NCBI GenBank assembly: GCA_963751245.1
Contig: CAVVTR010000002.1
Location: 124,001 to 188,000, forward strand
Direction of reading: 5' to 3'
Source of the DNA: CAVVTR01 sp963751245
Lineage (GTDB): Bacteria; Acidobacteriota; Thermoanaerobaculia; Thermoanaerobaculales; Thermoanaerobaculaceae
DNA: 64,000 bases
The notes below the pieces were generated by a model that ran no database searches, was not told the DNA's origin, and saw only the letters and a program-made list of their open reading frames with translations. Shown in pieces: positions 43,726 to 52,523 of the stretch (position 1 is the stretch's first letter; each line of letters begins with the position of its first letter). The position numbers and the translations under genes are program-made.

Positions 43726-46482
43726 TCATTGCGCGGCGGCCGTCACGGGCTCGCCGTCGGCGTCCAGCTCGTGGACGGGGCCGAGGTTCAGTCTCTTGAG
43801 GCCGTCGAGGATCGCGCTCCTGTCGCCCACGACGACGATGGCCAGGTGCGCGGGGAGGATGGTGGCGGCGGCCACGTTCTTCTCCTCGTCCGGGGTCACC
43901 TTGCCGATCTGAACGGGATACGCCTCCAGCGAGTTGTCGGGCAGGCCGTAGAGCTCCACGTCGACGAGCTGCCGAGCGATCTGCGCCGGCGTCTCGAAGC
44001 GGCGGGGGTAGCCGTTGACGATGGAGCCCTGGGCGTAGGAGAGCTCGGCCGCGGTCACGGGCTTCGGGCCGGCGATCCCCTCGAGGTCGTCGAGCATCGC
44101 CTCCAGCGCCGGCACCGTCACGGCGGTCTGCACCGGGGCGCTGGCCGAGAAGGACCCGCGTACCCGGTCGAAGCTGAACCGGGAGCGGGCGCCGTAGGTG
44201 TAGCCCTTGTCCTCGCGCAGGTCGAGGTTGAGGCGGGAGACGAACTGGCCGCCCAGCACCGTGTTGAGAACCTGGAGCGCGGCGTAGTCGGGGGACGTCC
44301 GCGCGGCACCCACGAGCCCGGCGACGATGACCGACTGGGCGGCGCCGGGCCGGTCGACGAGGTAGACGGCGCGGGGACCGTGTTGCCGCGGCTCGGGCAG
44401 GGTGAGAGTGGGGACCGGCCCGCCCTTCCAGGCGCCCAGGCTGGCCGCCAGCTCCGGCTCGAGCTCCGCCCGCCCGACGTCCCCCACCACGACGAGGGTC
44501 GCGTTGGCCGGCGTGAACGTCCGCGACCAGAACCCCTTGACGTCGTCCAGCGTGATCGCCTTGACGCCCCTGGCGGTGCCCAGGGCGGCGTGGCCGTAGG
44601 GGTGGTGTCCGAAGACGGCCCGCAGCAGGGCGACCTGGGCCACGTGGGCGGGCTGATCGGCGAGCTGGGTGAGGCGGACGAGCCGCTGCTTGCGCTGGCG
44701 CTCCAGCTCCGCGGGAGGAAAGTCCGGCCGTGCGACCACGTCGGTGAAGAGGGCGAGGGCTTCCTTCATGCGGCCGCGCAGCGTCGACAGGGAGGCGATC
44801 ACCGCGTCGGTGTCGGCGCTCACGTCCAGCTGCGCGCCGCTGGCTTCCACGGCGTCCGCCAGCTCCTTGGCTGTGCGCCCGCCGGCACCCTCCTGGAGGA
44901 GGTCCGCCGTCAGAGAGGCGAGCCCGGGCAGGGCGTCGGGGTCCGCCGCGCTGCCGCCGCGGACCACGAGACCGAACTGGACGAGCGGCACCTCGTGGTG
45001 CTCGACCAGGACCACGCGGAGGCCGTTGCCCAGCGTGAACCGCTGGCGTGCGGGCAGCGTGAAGGTGGCCTCGGGCCCCTTGCCGGGCATCTTCGAGCGG
45101 TCCACGGAGGTGGCCGCCGGGGCGGTGGAGGCGGCGACGGTCCCCAGGGGCTCGACGCGGGCCACCACCCGGCCGTCGCCCAGGTACCGCCGGGCGGCTT
45201 CTCCGACCGCCGCCGGGGTGAGGTCCAGGTACCGCTGGAGGTCCCAGCGGAAGGCGTCCGGCCTGCCCAGGAGCTGGTAGTACTCGTTGACGCGGTCGGA
45301 CAGCCCGCCGAAGCCGCCGATGCTCTGCATCGAGCGCACGAAGTCGGCGGTGATCGCGGTCTGGGTGCGCTCCAGCTCGGAGGGTGTGATGCCTCCGGAG
45401 AGCGCCCCGGCGAGCACCTCGTGGGCAGCCTTCTCCACCTCGTCCAGGGTGTGGCCCGGGCGCGGCGTCAACGTCATCACCATGACGCCGGCGAGCTGCG
45501 ACGACCGGTGCCCGAGCGAGGCGTCCTGGGCGATCTGCAGGTCGTAGACGAGCTTCTGGTACAGCCGCGAGGTCCTGCCGCCTCCCACCACCTGCGCGAA
45601 CACGTCCAGCGCGGCGTCGTCAGCGGCGTAGAGGGGAACCGTGGGCCACGCCACCGTGGTGCGGGGCAGATTGACGCGGTCCTGCAGGGCGAGCTCCACC
45701 TCGCCGGGGAGCCGGGGCACCCACCGCCCCGGCGCGGACACGGGCGGGCCCGGAGGGATCCCGCCGAAGTACTTCTCGATGAGCTTCTTCGCCTGGTCGG
45801 GCTGGAAGTCTCCGGCGATGCAGAGCGAGGCGTTGTTGGGCGTGTAGTACGTGCGGAAGAAGTCCTTCACGTCCTCCAGGGTCGAGCTCTGGAGGTCGGC
45901 GAGGGAGCCGATGGTGGGCCAGTGGTAGGGGTGGTTGACGGGGTAGAGCACTGCCAGCATCTTCTCCCACACCGTCCCGTAGGGGCGGTTGAGGTAGTTC
46001 TGGCGTAACTCGTTCTGCACCACAGAGATCTGGTTCGAAAGCCGGTCCTGCGTCATGGCCTCGAGGAGGAAGCCCATGCGGTCCGACTCCAGCCACAGCG
46101 CCCGCTCCAGGTACCCCGAGGGCAGCAGCTCCCAGTAGCGGGTGCGGTCGGTGCTGGTCCCTCCGTTGACGTTGGCGCCCACGTCCTGGAGGGGCTTGAA
46201 GTAGTCGTCGTCGTGGTGCTCGGAGCCCTGGAACATCATGTGCTCGAACAGGTGCGCGAAGCCCGTGTGGCCCGGCGTCTCGTTCTTCGAGCCCACCATG
46301 TAGTTGACGTTGACGGCCACCAGCGGCAGGGCGTGGTTCTCGAGCAGGAAGACGGTCAGCCCGTTGGACAGGCGGACCTGCTCCACCTTCACCGTCGGCA
46401 GCGGATTCTCCATGGCGATCGCGGACATCACCCCTCCGAAGAGCAGGCCGGCCCCCACGAGCCGGGCGACTTTCCCTACCAT
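43726..46482 (-). CDS. two-domain M16-family zinc peptidase, exported
   Basis: The 918-residue protein joins two M16 halves. The first (about 30-460) is catalytic: the inverted zinc motif HLFEH is at 77-81 and the distal glutamate is in QNELRQN near 157. The second (about 490-900) lacks HXXEH and has RFTLGNGLRVVLVEHHEVPL at its start, as expected for the inactive half that closes the chamber. A signal peptide (about 1-23) places it in the periplasm, probably to clear peptides. SD GGGAGG precedes the ATG. It is separated from serC by 208 bases with a terminator. Confidence 0.92.
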   Translation of the reverse strand: MVGKVARLVGAGLLFGGVMSAIAMENPLPTVKVEQVRLSNGLTVFLLENHALPLVAVNVNYMVGSKNETPGHTGFAHLFEHMMFQGSEHHDDDYFKPLQDVGANVNGGTSTDRTRYWELLPSGYLERALWLESDRMGFLLEAMTQDRLSNQISVVQNELRQNYLNRPYGTVWEKMLAVLYPVNHPYHWPTIGSLADLQSSTLEDVKDFFRTYYTPNNASLCIAGDFQPDQAKKLIEKYFGGIPPGPPVSAPGRWVPRLPGEVELALQDRVNLPRTTVAWPTVPLYAADDAALDVFAQVVGGGRTSRLYQKLVYDLQIAQDASLGHRSSQLAGVMVMTLTPRPGHTLDEVEKAAHEVLAGALSGGITPSELERTQTAITADFVRSMQSIGGFGGLSDRVNEYYQLLGRPDAFRWDLQRYLDLTPAAVGEAARRYLGDGRVVARVEPLGTVAASTAPAATSVDRSKMPGKGPEATFTLPARQRFTLGNGLRVVLVEHHEVPLVQFGLVVRGGSAADPDALPGLASLTADLLQEGAGGRTAKELADAVEASGAQLDVSADTDAVIASLSTLRGRMKEALALFTDVVARPDFPPAELERQRKQRLVRLTQLADQPAHVAQVALLRAVFGHHPYGHAALGTARGVKAITLDDVKGFWSRTFTPANATLVVVGDVGRAELEPELAASLGAWKGGPVPTLTLPEPRQHGPRAVYLVDRPGAAQSVIVAGLVGAARTSPDYAALQVLNTVLGGQFVSRLNLDLREDKGYTYGARSRFSFDRVRGSFSASAPVQTAVTVPALEAMLDDLEGIAGPKPVTAAELSYAQGSIVNGYPRRFETPAQIARQLVDVELYGLPDNSLEAYPVQIGKVTPDEEKNVAAATILPAHLAIVVVGDRSAILDGLKRLNLGPVHELDADGEPVTAAAQ

Positions 46483-46624
46483 CTCGACCTCCCTCGCGTC
46501 CTCACGGTGCGCCGGCGCGACCCGGGGCGTCGTGCTGTCGTCCCGTGCCCCGGGTCGGCTGCTGGTGTGTTGCCAGGTACGCTACCACGGCGGCGGGCCC
46601 CGCCGCGAGACCGGGGGCGCGCAC

Positions 46625-46652
46625 GAAAAGGAGGAGCGGACGGATCCGCTCC
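46625..46652 (-). terminator. rho-independent terminator after serC
   Basis: On the minus strand a GGAGCGGA / TCCGCTCC stem (46633-46652, four-base loop) is followed by TCCTTTTCG. It lies 39 bases beyond the serC stop and fits the end of the serine operon. Confidence 0.65.
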
Positions 46653-46690
46653 CCCGGGAAGTGCCGTCGCGACCGGGCGGTCGCCGCGGG

Positions 46691-47788
46691 TCAGGCGTGC
46701 TTCGCCGCGAAGTCCTCCATGAAGGACACGAGCGTGCTGATGTCCTCGACGCTCACCGCGTTGTACATGGACACGCGAATGCCGCCCAGGGTCCGGTAGC
46801 CCTTGAGGCCGACCATGCCGTGCTTCTTGGCCTCGGCCACGAAGGCGGCGTCCATCTCCTCGCCGGGCAGGTTGAAGTCCACGTTCATGAAGGAGCGGTC
46901 CTCCTTCACGGTCACGTAGCCGCGGTAGAGCTCGGGGAAGCGGTCGATGACGCCGTAGAGGAGCTCGCCCTTGGTGCGGTTGTTCCTCTCGATGGCCGCC
47001 AGCCCGCCGATGGCCTTGTTGTGGGCCAGAACGTTGCGGAGGATGTAGATGGAGAAGCACGGCGGCGTGTTGAAGAGGGAGTTCTTCTCGGCATGGACCC
47101 TGTACTGCAGCATCGACGGCAGCGCGTCGGTGCACATCTCGAGGAAGTCCTCGCGGATCAGCGCGACGACCAGGCCGGAGGGGCCGAGGTTCTTCTGGGC
47201 GCCGGCGTAGATGAACCCGAAGGGGGTGACGTCGAAGGGACGCCACATGAAGTCCGAGGACATGTCGCACGCCAGGGGGACGCCCCCGGTGGACGGGAAG
47301 CTCTTCCACTGGGTCCCGTAGATCGTGTTGTTCGAGCAGAGGTGGACGTAGGCCGCGCCGGCGTCGACCTTGATCTCCTCCGGCGTGGGGAGCCTCCGGA
47401 AGCCCTCGGCCTCGGTGGACGCGATGGCCCGGACGGCGTCCCCCGAGACGATCTTCGCCTCCTTGAACGCCTTCTTGGCCCAGTTGCCGGTGATGATGTA
47501 GTCCGCCTTGCGGCCGGAGTGCAGGATGTTCATCGGCAGCATCGCGAACTGCAGGTTGCCGCCTCCCTGCAGGAACAGGACCTTGTAGGTGTCGGGAACG
47601 GCGAGCAGCTCCCGCACCAGGGCGATGGCCTCGTTGTGGACGGCGTCGTACTCCTTGGAGCGGTGCGAGATCTCCATCACCGACATGCCGGTGCCCTCGA
47701 AGTCGAGGAGCTCTCTTCCGGCACGCTCCAGGGCGGGGAGGGGGAGGCCGGCCGGGCCGGCGTAGAAGTTGATCACACGGTGTGCCAT
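46691..47788 (-). CDS. serC: phosphoserine aminotransferase
   Basis: SerC makes O-phospho-L-serine from 3-phosphohydroxypyruvate and glutamate, and can serve in pyridoxine synthesis. The 365-residue PLP enzyme has NFYAGPAGLPLPALE at the N-terminus, EISHRSKEYDAVHNEA near 38-53, the Schiff-base lysine in YAGAQKNLGPSG near 195-206 and the C-terminal GGIRVSMYNAVS. SD AAGGAGG precedes ATG 47788. It follows serA by 55 bases on the same strand. Confidence 0.96.
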   Translation of the reverse strand: MAHRVINFYAGPAGLPLPALERAGRELLDFEGTGMSVMEISHRSKEYDAVHNEAIALVRELLAVPDTYKVLFLQGGGNLQFAMLPMNILHSGRKADYIITGNWAKKAFKEAKIVSGDAVRAIASTEAEGFRRLPTPEEIKVDAGAAYVHLCSNNTIYGTQWKSFPSTGGVPLACDMSSDFMWRPFDVTPFGFIYAGAQKNLGPSGLVVALIREDFLEMCTDALPSMLQYRVHAEKNSLFNTPPCFSIYILRNVLAHNKAIGGLAAIERNNRTKGELLYGVIDRFPELYRGYVTVKEDRSFMNVDFNLPGEEMDAAFVAEAKKHGMVGLKGYRTLGGIRVSMYNAVSVEDISTLVSFMEDFAAKHA

Positions 47789-47843
47789 ACAAGCCTCCTT
47801 GCCCGCGGGAACGGCGGCGCCGCGGTTCCCCGGGCGGTTCGAC

Positions 47844-48728
47844 CTAGGCGCCTACGGCGGTCAGCTCCCGGAGGAGCTTGACCACCTCGTCGCCGATGCG
47901 GAGCAGGTTCTCCTTGGAACTGGCGCCGATGTGCGGCGTGAGCAGGACGTTGGGGGCCGCCAGCAGCGGCGACTCGGGGGCCGGCGGGTCGGAGAAGTAC
48001 ACGTCGGTGGCGTAGGCCCGCAGCTTGCCGGAGGCCAGCGCCTCGGCCACGTCCTCCTCGACGATGCACTTGCCGCGGCCGGTGTTGATCATCACCGCGC
48101 CGTCCTTCATCCAGCCGATGCGCTCGCGGTTGATGAGCCCCCGGGTCTCGTCGGTGAGCGGCACGTGCAGCGAAATGTAGTCGGCGTCCCGGAGCAGGTC
48201 CTTGAGGGTGGGCACCATGATGGCGACGTCGGAGGCCTTCACGTAGGGGTCGTACGCCGTGACCCGCATTCCGAACGCCGCGGCCCGCGCACCCAGCTCC
48301 GAGGCGATGCGGCCGACGCCCACGAGGCCCAGGGTCTTGCCGAAGAGCTCCGTGCGCTTGAGCTCCTTCTTGAGGAAGCGGCCTTCCTTCATGCCGTTGT
48401 GCGCCTCCACCAGGCGGCTCGGGACCGCGATCATGAGGGCGAAGGCGAGCTCGGCGACGGCCACCGAGGAGGCCGCGGGCGTGTTGCGGACCTGGATGCC
48501 GCGGGCCTGCGCCGCCGCCTGGTCGACGTTGTCGAGGCCGACGCCGCCGCGGATGATCATCCTCATCCTGGGAGCCGCGGCGATCCACTCGGCCGTGCAC
48601 TTCGTCTTGGAGCGGACCAGGGCAACCTCCGCCTCGGGGAGCCTGGCCACGTCATCGGTGACCTCGCCGAAGGGGGCGAGGCGCTCGGGAAGCGATGGGT
48701 CGAACGCGTCACAGATCAGAATCAGCAT
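47844..48728 (-). CDS. serA: D-3-phosphoglycerate dehydrogenase (short form, no ACT domain)
   Basis: SerA oxidises 3-phosphoglycerate to 3-phosphohydroxypyruvate, the entry to serine synthesis. The 294-residue protein keeps the substrate and NAD domains (GLVGVGRIASELG near 139-151, INTGRGKCIVEEDV, and the catalytic His in LLTPHIGASS near 263) but lacks the regulatory ASB and ACT domains, so classic serine feedback through ACT is absent. The position beside serC supports SerA over other 2-hydroxyacid dehydrogenases. ATG at 48728 has AGGAACGG upstream. Confidence 0.93.
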   Translation of the reverse strand: MLILICDAFDPSLPERLAPFGEVTDDVARLPEAEVALVRSKTKCTAEWIAAAPRMRMIIRGGVGLDNVDQAAAQARGIQVRNTPAASSVAVAELAFALMIAVPSRLVEAHNGMKEGRFLKKELKRTELFGKTLGLVGVGRIASELGARAAAFGMRVTAYDPYVKASDVAIMVPTLKDLLRDADYISLHVPLTDETRGLINRERIGWMKDGAVMINTGRGKCIVEEDVAEALASGKLRAYATDVYFSDPPAPESPLLAAPNVLLTPHIGASSKENLLRIGDEVVKLLRELTAVGA

Positions 48729-48760
48729 CGCAACCGTTCCTTTCTGGGGCGGGCACCCCG

Positions 48761-49999
48761 TCACCACGTATCCAAGGTGCGCACCAAGAGGCCGGAGCGC
48801 AGCTTGGGTTCGAACCACGTCGACTTGGGCGGCATGACCTGGCCGGCATCTGCCACCGCCATGAGCTGGTCGAGGGAGGTCGGGTAGAGGGCGAACGCCA
48901 CCGCCCAGCCCTCGCCCACGCGCCGTTCCAGCTCGTCGAGCCCCCGGATGCCCCCGACGAAATCGATCCGCCTGTCGGTGCGGACGTCCCGGATTCCCAG
49001 CACCGCGGCCAGGAGGTTCTCCTGCAGGATGGCGGCGTCCAGCGAGCGGATGGGGTCGTCCGCCGGGAACGTGCCCGGCCTCGCCACCAGCCGGTACCAG
49101 CGCCCGGACAGGTACATGCCGAACTCGCGGGGCGCGCGCGGGCGCGGCTCCCCGGTGGGCTCCACGGTGAAGCGCTCCGCGACCGCGGCGAGGAACGCCT
49201 CCTCGGAGAGTCCCTGGAGGTCCCTGACCAGCCGGTTGTAGTCGAGGATGCGCAGCTGGTCGTGGGGGAAGAGCACGGCCAGGAAGAAGTCGTAGGGCTC
49301 GTCGCCGGTGTGGCGGGGGTCGGCCGCGCCGCGCTCGAGCCCCACCCGCGCCGCGGAGGCGGCACGGTGGTGGCCGTCGGCCACGTAGAGGGCCGGCACG
49401 CCGCCGAAGGCGTCGCGCAGCCCCGCCGTGAGGCCGGCGGGCACGATCCACACCGTGTGGGCGATGCCGTCCTCGGCCACGAAGTCGTAGACCGGGGCGC
49501 CGGCGCGGACCTCGTCCACGATGGCGTCCACCGCGTCGTGCTGCCGGTAGGTCAGGAACACCGGGCCCGCGTTCGCGTTGAGCTCGTGGGTGTGGCGGGT
49601 GCGGTCGTCCTCCTTGTCGGGACGCGTGAACTCGTGGCGCTTGATGACGCCGCCGGCGTACTCCGCGCAGCTCGCCGCGCAGACGACGCCCGCCTGCACG
49701 TGGTCGCCCATGCGCTGCTGGTAGACGTAGAAGCGGGGCTCGGTCTCGCGCAGGAAGATCCCCTCGGCGATGAACCGCCGCAGGTTGGCGGCGCCCCGGG
49801 CGTAGACGCGGTCGTCGTACAGGCCGACGTCGGCGGGCAGGTCGATCTCCGGCTTGTTGATGTGCAGGAACGAGATGGGGTTGCCCTCGGCCAGGCTCCG
49901 GGCCTCGTCGGAGGAGACCACGTCGTAGGGTGGCGAAGCGACGCGGCTGGCGAGCTCGGGGCGTGGGCGCAGGGCACGGAAAGGACGAATGTCGGACAT
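48761..49999 (-). CDS. DUF1015-family protein, possible ParB-like serine kinase
   Basis: The 412-residue protein carries the conserved DUF1015 signatures IRPFRALRPRPE at the N-terminus, ASPPYDVVSSDEAR near 21-34, FLHINKPE, VIKRHEFTR near 118-126, KEDDRTRHTHEL near 129-140 and VADGHHRAAS at 206-215. The DGHHR element resembles the signature of ParB/sulfiredoxin-fold enzymes that include an archaeal free-serine kinase. As first gene of a run with serA and serC, a role in phosphoserine/serine metabolism is plausible. Experimental function is not established to my knowledge. ATG 49999 has GGAGG seven bases before. Confidence 0.88.
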   Translation of the reverse strand: MSDIRPFRALRPRPELASRVASPPYDVVSSDEARSLAEGNPISFLHINKPEIDLPADVGLYDDRVYARGAANLRRFIAEGIFLRETEPRFYVYQQRMGDHVQAGVVCAASCAEYAGGVIKRHEFTRPDKEDDRTRHTHELNANAGPVFLTYRQHDAVDAIVDEVRAGAPVYDFVAEDGIAHTVWIVPAGLTAGLRDAFGGVPALYVADGHHRAASAARVGLERGAADPRHTGDEPYDFFLAVLFPHDQLRILDYNRLVRDLQGLSEEAFLAAVAERFTVEPTGEPRPRAPREFGMYLSGRWYRLVARPGTFPADDPIRSLDAAILQENLLAAVLGIRDVRTDRRIDFVGGIRGLDELERRVGEGWAVAFALYPTSLDQLMAVADAGQVMPPKSTWFEPKLRSGLLVRTLDTW

Positions 50000-50081
50000 G
50001 GGAGGGCCTCCGGCGCCGTCGTGCGGCGACAACGTGAAACCTATCACAATGCAGTGGCCTCAGAAAGACCCCGCAGGGACT

Positions 50082-50924
50082 ATGGTACAAGAAGACGTGG
50101 TCGTCCTTCGGACTGTGCGCGCCCTGGGGCGTCTGTCGATCTTCGCCGTGGGCTCGTGGCTCGTGGTGGCGCGGGCACTTCCGGCCGTGCTGGCGCCGTT
50201 TCCGGCCCGGTGGCGGCGCTCCTGCTCCCACGTGAGCCGGTGGTCGCGGCTGGGACGCCGCTGCCTGAGCATCCGCGTCGAGGTGCACGGCCCCCTGCCT
50301 CCGGCCGGCTCGCTGGTGGTGGCGAACCACCAGGGATACGTGGACATCGTAACGCTGGGCGGGCTGTTTCCGTCGATCTTCGCGGCGCGGCACGACATGA
50401 GGCGCTGGCCCATGTTCGGCGCGCTGGCGGCCTCGGGGGCGACCCTCTTCATCAACCGCGACAACAAGCGGGCGGGCGCCAGGGGGCTCGGCCAGGTGGC
50501 CGCGGCGCTGGCCGCAGGGGCCACGGTGATCGGGTTTCCCGAGGGGACCTCCACGGACGGGACGGGGCTGCTGCCGTTCCGGACCGGCCTCTTCCAGGCG
50601 GTGGTGACGAGCGGGGCGCCGGTGGTCCCCGCCGGGATCCGCTACCCGGAGCTGGACGGCGCCCCCCTCACGGCGGCCAACCGGGACGTGGTGGCGTGGT
50701 TCCGGGGCGAGAGCTTCCTCGCTCACATTCTCCGTCTCGGCGCCCACCGCAGGGTGAGGGCGGTGGTCCGGTTCGGGGAACCCCTCGCCGCCGCCGGCAT
50801 GAACCGGCGTGAGCTGGCGGCGGTGAGCGAGGCGCGGGTCCGCGAGCTCGCCGGGCTTGGGGCCGCCGCGCCTGCGGGAGACGGCACGTCCGCCGCCGGG
50901 CCGGCGCCGAGGGAGGCCTCGTGA
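50082..50924 (+). CDS. plsC: 1-acyl-sn-glycerol-3-phosphate acyltransferase (PlsC family)
   Basis: PlsC acylates lysophosphatidic acid to phosphatidic acid at the inner membrane. The protein of about 280 residues has an N-terminal hydrophobic segment (about 17-40), the catalytic HX4D motif as NHQGYVD (His83, Asp88) and the glycerol-phosphate site FPEGTS near 147. The C-terminus is Ala/Gly/Pro-rich. ATG 50082 was chosen because an earlier in-frame ATG (49989) would overlap the divergent DUF1015 start; the SD is poor in both cases. The stop overlaps the rmuC GTG. Confidence 0.88.
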   Translation: MVQEDVVVLRTVRALGRLSIFAVGSWLVVARALPAVLAPFPARWRRSCSHVSRWSRLGRRCLSIRVEVHGPLPPAGSLVVANHQGYVDIVTLGGLFPSIFAARHDMRRWPMFGALAASGATLFINRDNKRAGARGLGQVAAALAAGATVIGFPEGTSTDGTGLLPFRTGLFQAVVTSGAPVVPAGIRYPELDGAPLTAANRDVVAWFRGESFLAHILRLGAHRRVRAVVRFGEPLAAAGMNRRELAAVSEARVRELAGLGAAAPAGDGTSAAGPAPREAS

Positions 50925-52147
50925 ACCCGACCATGGCCCTCCTCGTGACGCTCGTCGCGGCAGCCCTCGCGGCGGTGGTGGTGCAGCTCGTGCGGGGCGC
51001 GCGCCAGGAGCGCCGGCTCCGGGACGAGCTCGTGGCGGTGCGCCTCGCCCTCGCCGAGGGACAGCGCGACGCGCTGGGACAGGTGGGAGGCCAGCTCGCC
51101 GGAGTGATCGACCGCTTCCACCACACCCTGACCGAGTTCGGGCAGCAGGTGCAGTCGGGACAGTCGGCCTCGGGAGAGGCGCTTCGGCAGGGGCTCGAGG
51201 AGGCGCGCCGGACGCTGCAGTCCCAGCTGCAGGGGCTGGTGCAGGGCGTCAACGAGCAGATGGCGCGGTCCCAGCAGACCGTGGGTCAGCAGTTCGAGGG
51301 AGCCACGAAGGTGTTCGGGGAGCTCCGCGGTCAGCTCGGCCACGTGGCCGAGATGGCGGTGCGGATGGAGACCCTGGGCCGGGAGATCGAAGAGCTCCAG
51401 GGCATCCTCAAGGCCCCCAAGCTCCGCGGCCAGCTCGGCGAGGCGACGCTCGAGGAATTCCTCCGCCAGGTCCTGCCCCCGGACTTCTTCTCCCTCCAGT
51501 ACCGCTTCGCCGACGGCAGTACGGTGGACGCGGTGATCCACCTCCGCGGCCACCTCGTGCCGGTGGACGCGAAGTTCCCCCTGGAGGCGTTCCAGCGACT
51601 CCTCGCCGAGGAGGACGAGAAGGAGAAGCGCGCCGCCCGGAGGGAGTTCGAGCGCGCTGTGAAGGGGCGGGTTGACGAGATCGCCACCAGGTACATCCGC
51701 CCCGGCGAGCGGACGTTCGAGTTCGCACTCATGTTCATCCCGGCGGAGAACATCTACTACGAGGTGATCGTGCGCGAGGGCGTGAGCCGCGAAGAGCCGT
51801 CGCTGCTCAACTACGCCATCGCCAACCGGGTCGTGCCGGTGTCGCCCAACTCGTTCTACGCGTATCTGATGACCATCGCCACGGGACTCAAGGGCATGCA
51901 GGTGGAGGCGCGGGCGCGGGAGATCCTCGACGAGCTCGGCCGGTTGCAGCGGGACTTCGGGCGTTTCGCCGAGTCGTTCCGGGTGCTCGGGCGGCACCTC
52001 GCTTCGGCCCACGGCAAGTACGAGGAGGCGGACACCATGGCCGCGAGGTTCGGCGACCGTCTCCGCGGTGTGGCCGCGCAGACCGGGGCCCCGGGGCTGG
52101 GTGACGGTGGCGAGGCCCCGCTGCCCCCAGGCGCTCCCTCCGAGTAG
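50921..52147 (+). CDS. rmuC: RmuC-type DNA recombination protein
   Basis: RmuC-family proteins limit rearrangement at inverted repeats and have a nuclease-like core. The 408-residue protein has one N-terminal membrane helix (about 4-24), a long coiled coil (about 28-150, many Q/E/R heptads) and the RmuC domain (about 155-360) with LRGQLGEATLEEFLRQVLPP, VDAVIHLRG, VPVDAKFPLEAF and PENIYYEVIV-like segments. GTG at 50921 overlaps the plsC stop (GTGA). The conserved DAKFPLE is the putative active-site strand. Confidence 0.93.
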   Translation: MNPTMALLVTLVAAALAAVVVQLVRGARQERRLRDELVAVRLALAEGQRDALGQVGGQLAGVIDRFHHTLTEFGQQVQSGQSASGEALRQGLEEARRTLQSQLQGLVQGVNEQMARSQQTVGQQFEGATKVFGELRGQLGHVAEMAVRMETLGREIEELQGILKAPKLRGQLGEATLEEFLRQVLPPDFFSLQYRFADGSTVDAVIHLRGHLVPVDAKFPLEAFQRLLAEEDEKEKRAARREFERAVKGRVDEIATRYIRPGERTFEFALMFIPAENIYYEVIVREGVSREEPSLLNYAIANRVVPVSPNSFYAYLMTIATGLKGMQVEARAREILDELGRLQRDFGRFAESFRVLGRHLASAHGKYEEADTMAARFGDRLRGVAAQTGAPGLGDGGEAPLPPGAPSE

Positions 52148-52190
52148 CACGCGCGCCGGTGCCGCGCGTCCCGGCGGCAGGCCCGGGAGC

Positions 52191-52212
52191 GTAGGGGCGG
52201 CCGCGTGCCGCC
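52191..52212 (+). repeat. second REP-like element (GTAG head plus hairpin)
   Basis: GTAG (52191-52194) is followed one base later by GGCGGC (52196-52201), the loop CGCGT and GCCGCC (52207-52212), a perfect 6-bp stem. It lies in the rmuC-selW gap and has the same layout as 8242-8264 although the stem sequence differs. Confidence 0.4.
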
Positions 52213-52254
52213 GGGGAGCGGACAGCGCTAGGATGGGGCCGTAAGGAGCGCGCG

Positions 52255-52482
52255 ATGCGGGTCGAGATCACCTACTGCGTGGTTTGAAGCTACGAGCCCA
52301 GGGCCGCCGGTCTGGCGGCCGAGCTGAAGCAGGCCTTCGGAGCCGAGACGCACCTCGTCCAGGGCTCCGGCGGGGTCTTCACGGTGACCGTGGACGGCGA
52401 GGAGGTCTTTTCCAAGTTCACCACCGGCCGCTTCCCGGACCCGGGGGAGATCGTCGGCCTCCTGCGGGACCGCGGCCGCTGA
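52255..52482 (+). CDS. SelW/Rdx-family selenoprotein with in-frame UGA (Sec11)
   Basis: Read with the TGA at 52285-52287 as selenocysteine, this gives a 75-residue protein: MRVEITYCVVU, SYEPRAAGLAAEL, GSGGVFTVTVDGEEVFSK and FTTGRFPDPGEIVGLLRDR. That is the full SelW/SelT/SelH-like Rdx thioredoxin fold with its CXXU motif at Cys8-Sec11. Homology continues uninterrupted past the UGA, so it is not a stop. A 7-bp hairpin with loop GGUCU starts 14 bases after the UGA, as a bacterial SECIS should. SD AAGGAG lies six to seven bases before the ATG. The protein is probably a small cytosolic thiol/selenol redox protein. The genome must also encode SelA, SelB, SelC and SelD, none of them in this window. 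Confidence 0.9.
52285..52320 (+). promoter_or_regulatory. bacterial SECIS element
   Basis: After the UGA (52285-52287), GGCCGCC (52302-52308) pairs perfectly with GGCGGCC (52314-52320) around the loop GGTCT. The loop equals the GGUCU loop of E. coli fdhF, which SelB binds. Twenty-one bases separate the UGA from the loop, against 18 in fdhF. An extra AGCT/AGCT pairing at 52288-52291 and 52322-52325 can extend the base. Confidence 0.8.
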
Positions 52483-52523
52483 CCGGCGGAATACCGCCCG
52501 TTTCCCCATGTAGAATTGCAGCC

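Noticed and set aside
41779..46008. A very long open frame on the plus strand opposite the NRAMP and M16 genes
   Set aside because: It is antisense to two genes with clear conserved motifs, spans their junction, and its translation is His/Gly/Arg/Glu-rich low-complexity sequence as expected from high-GC third-position bias.
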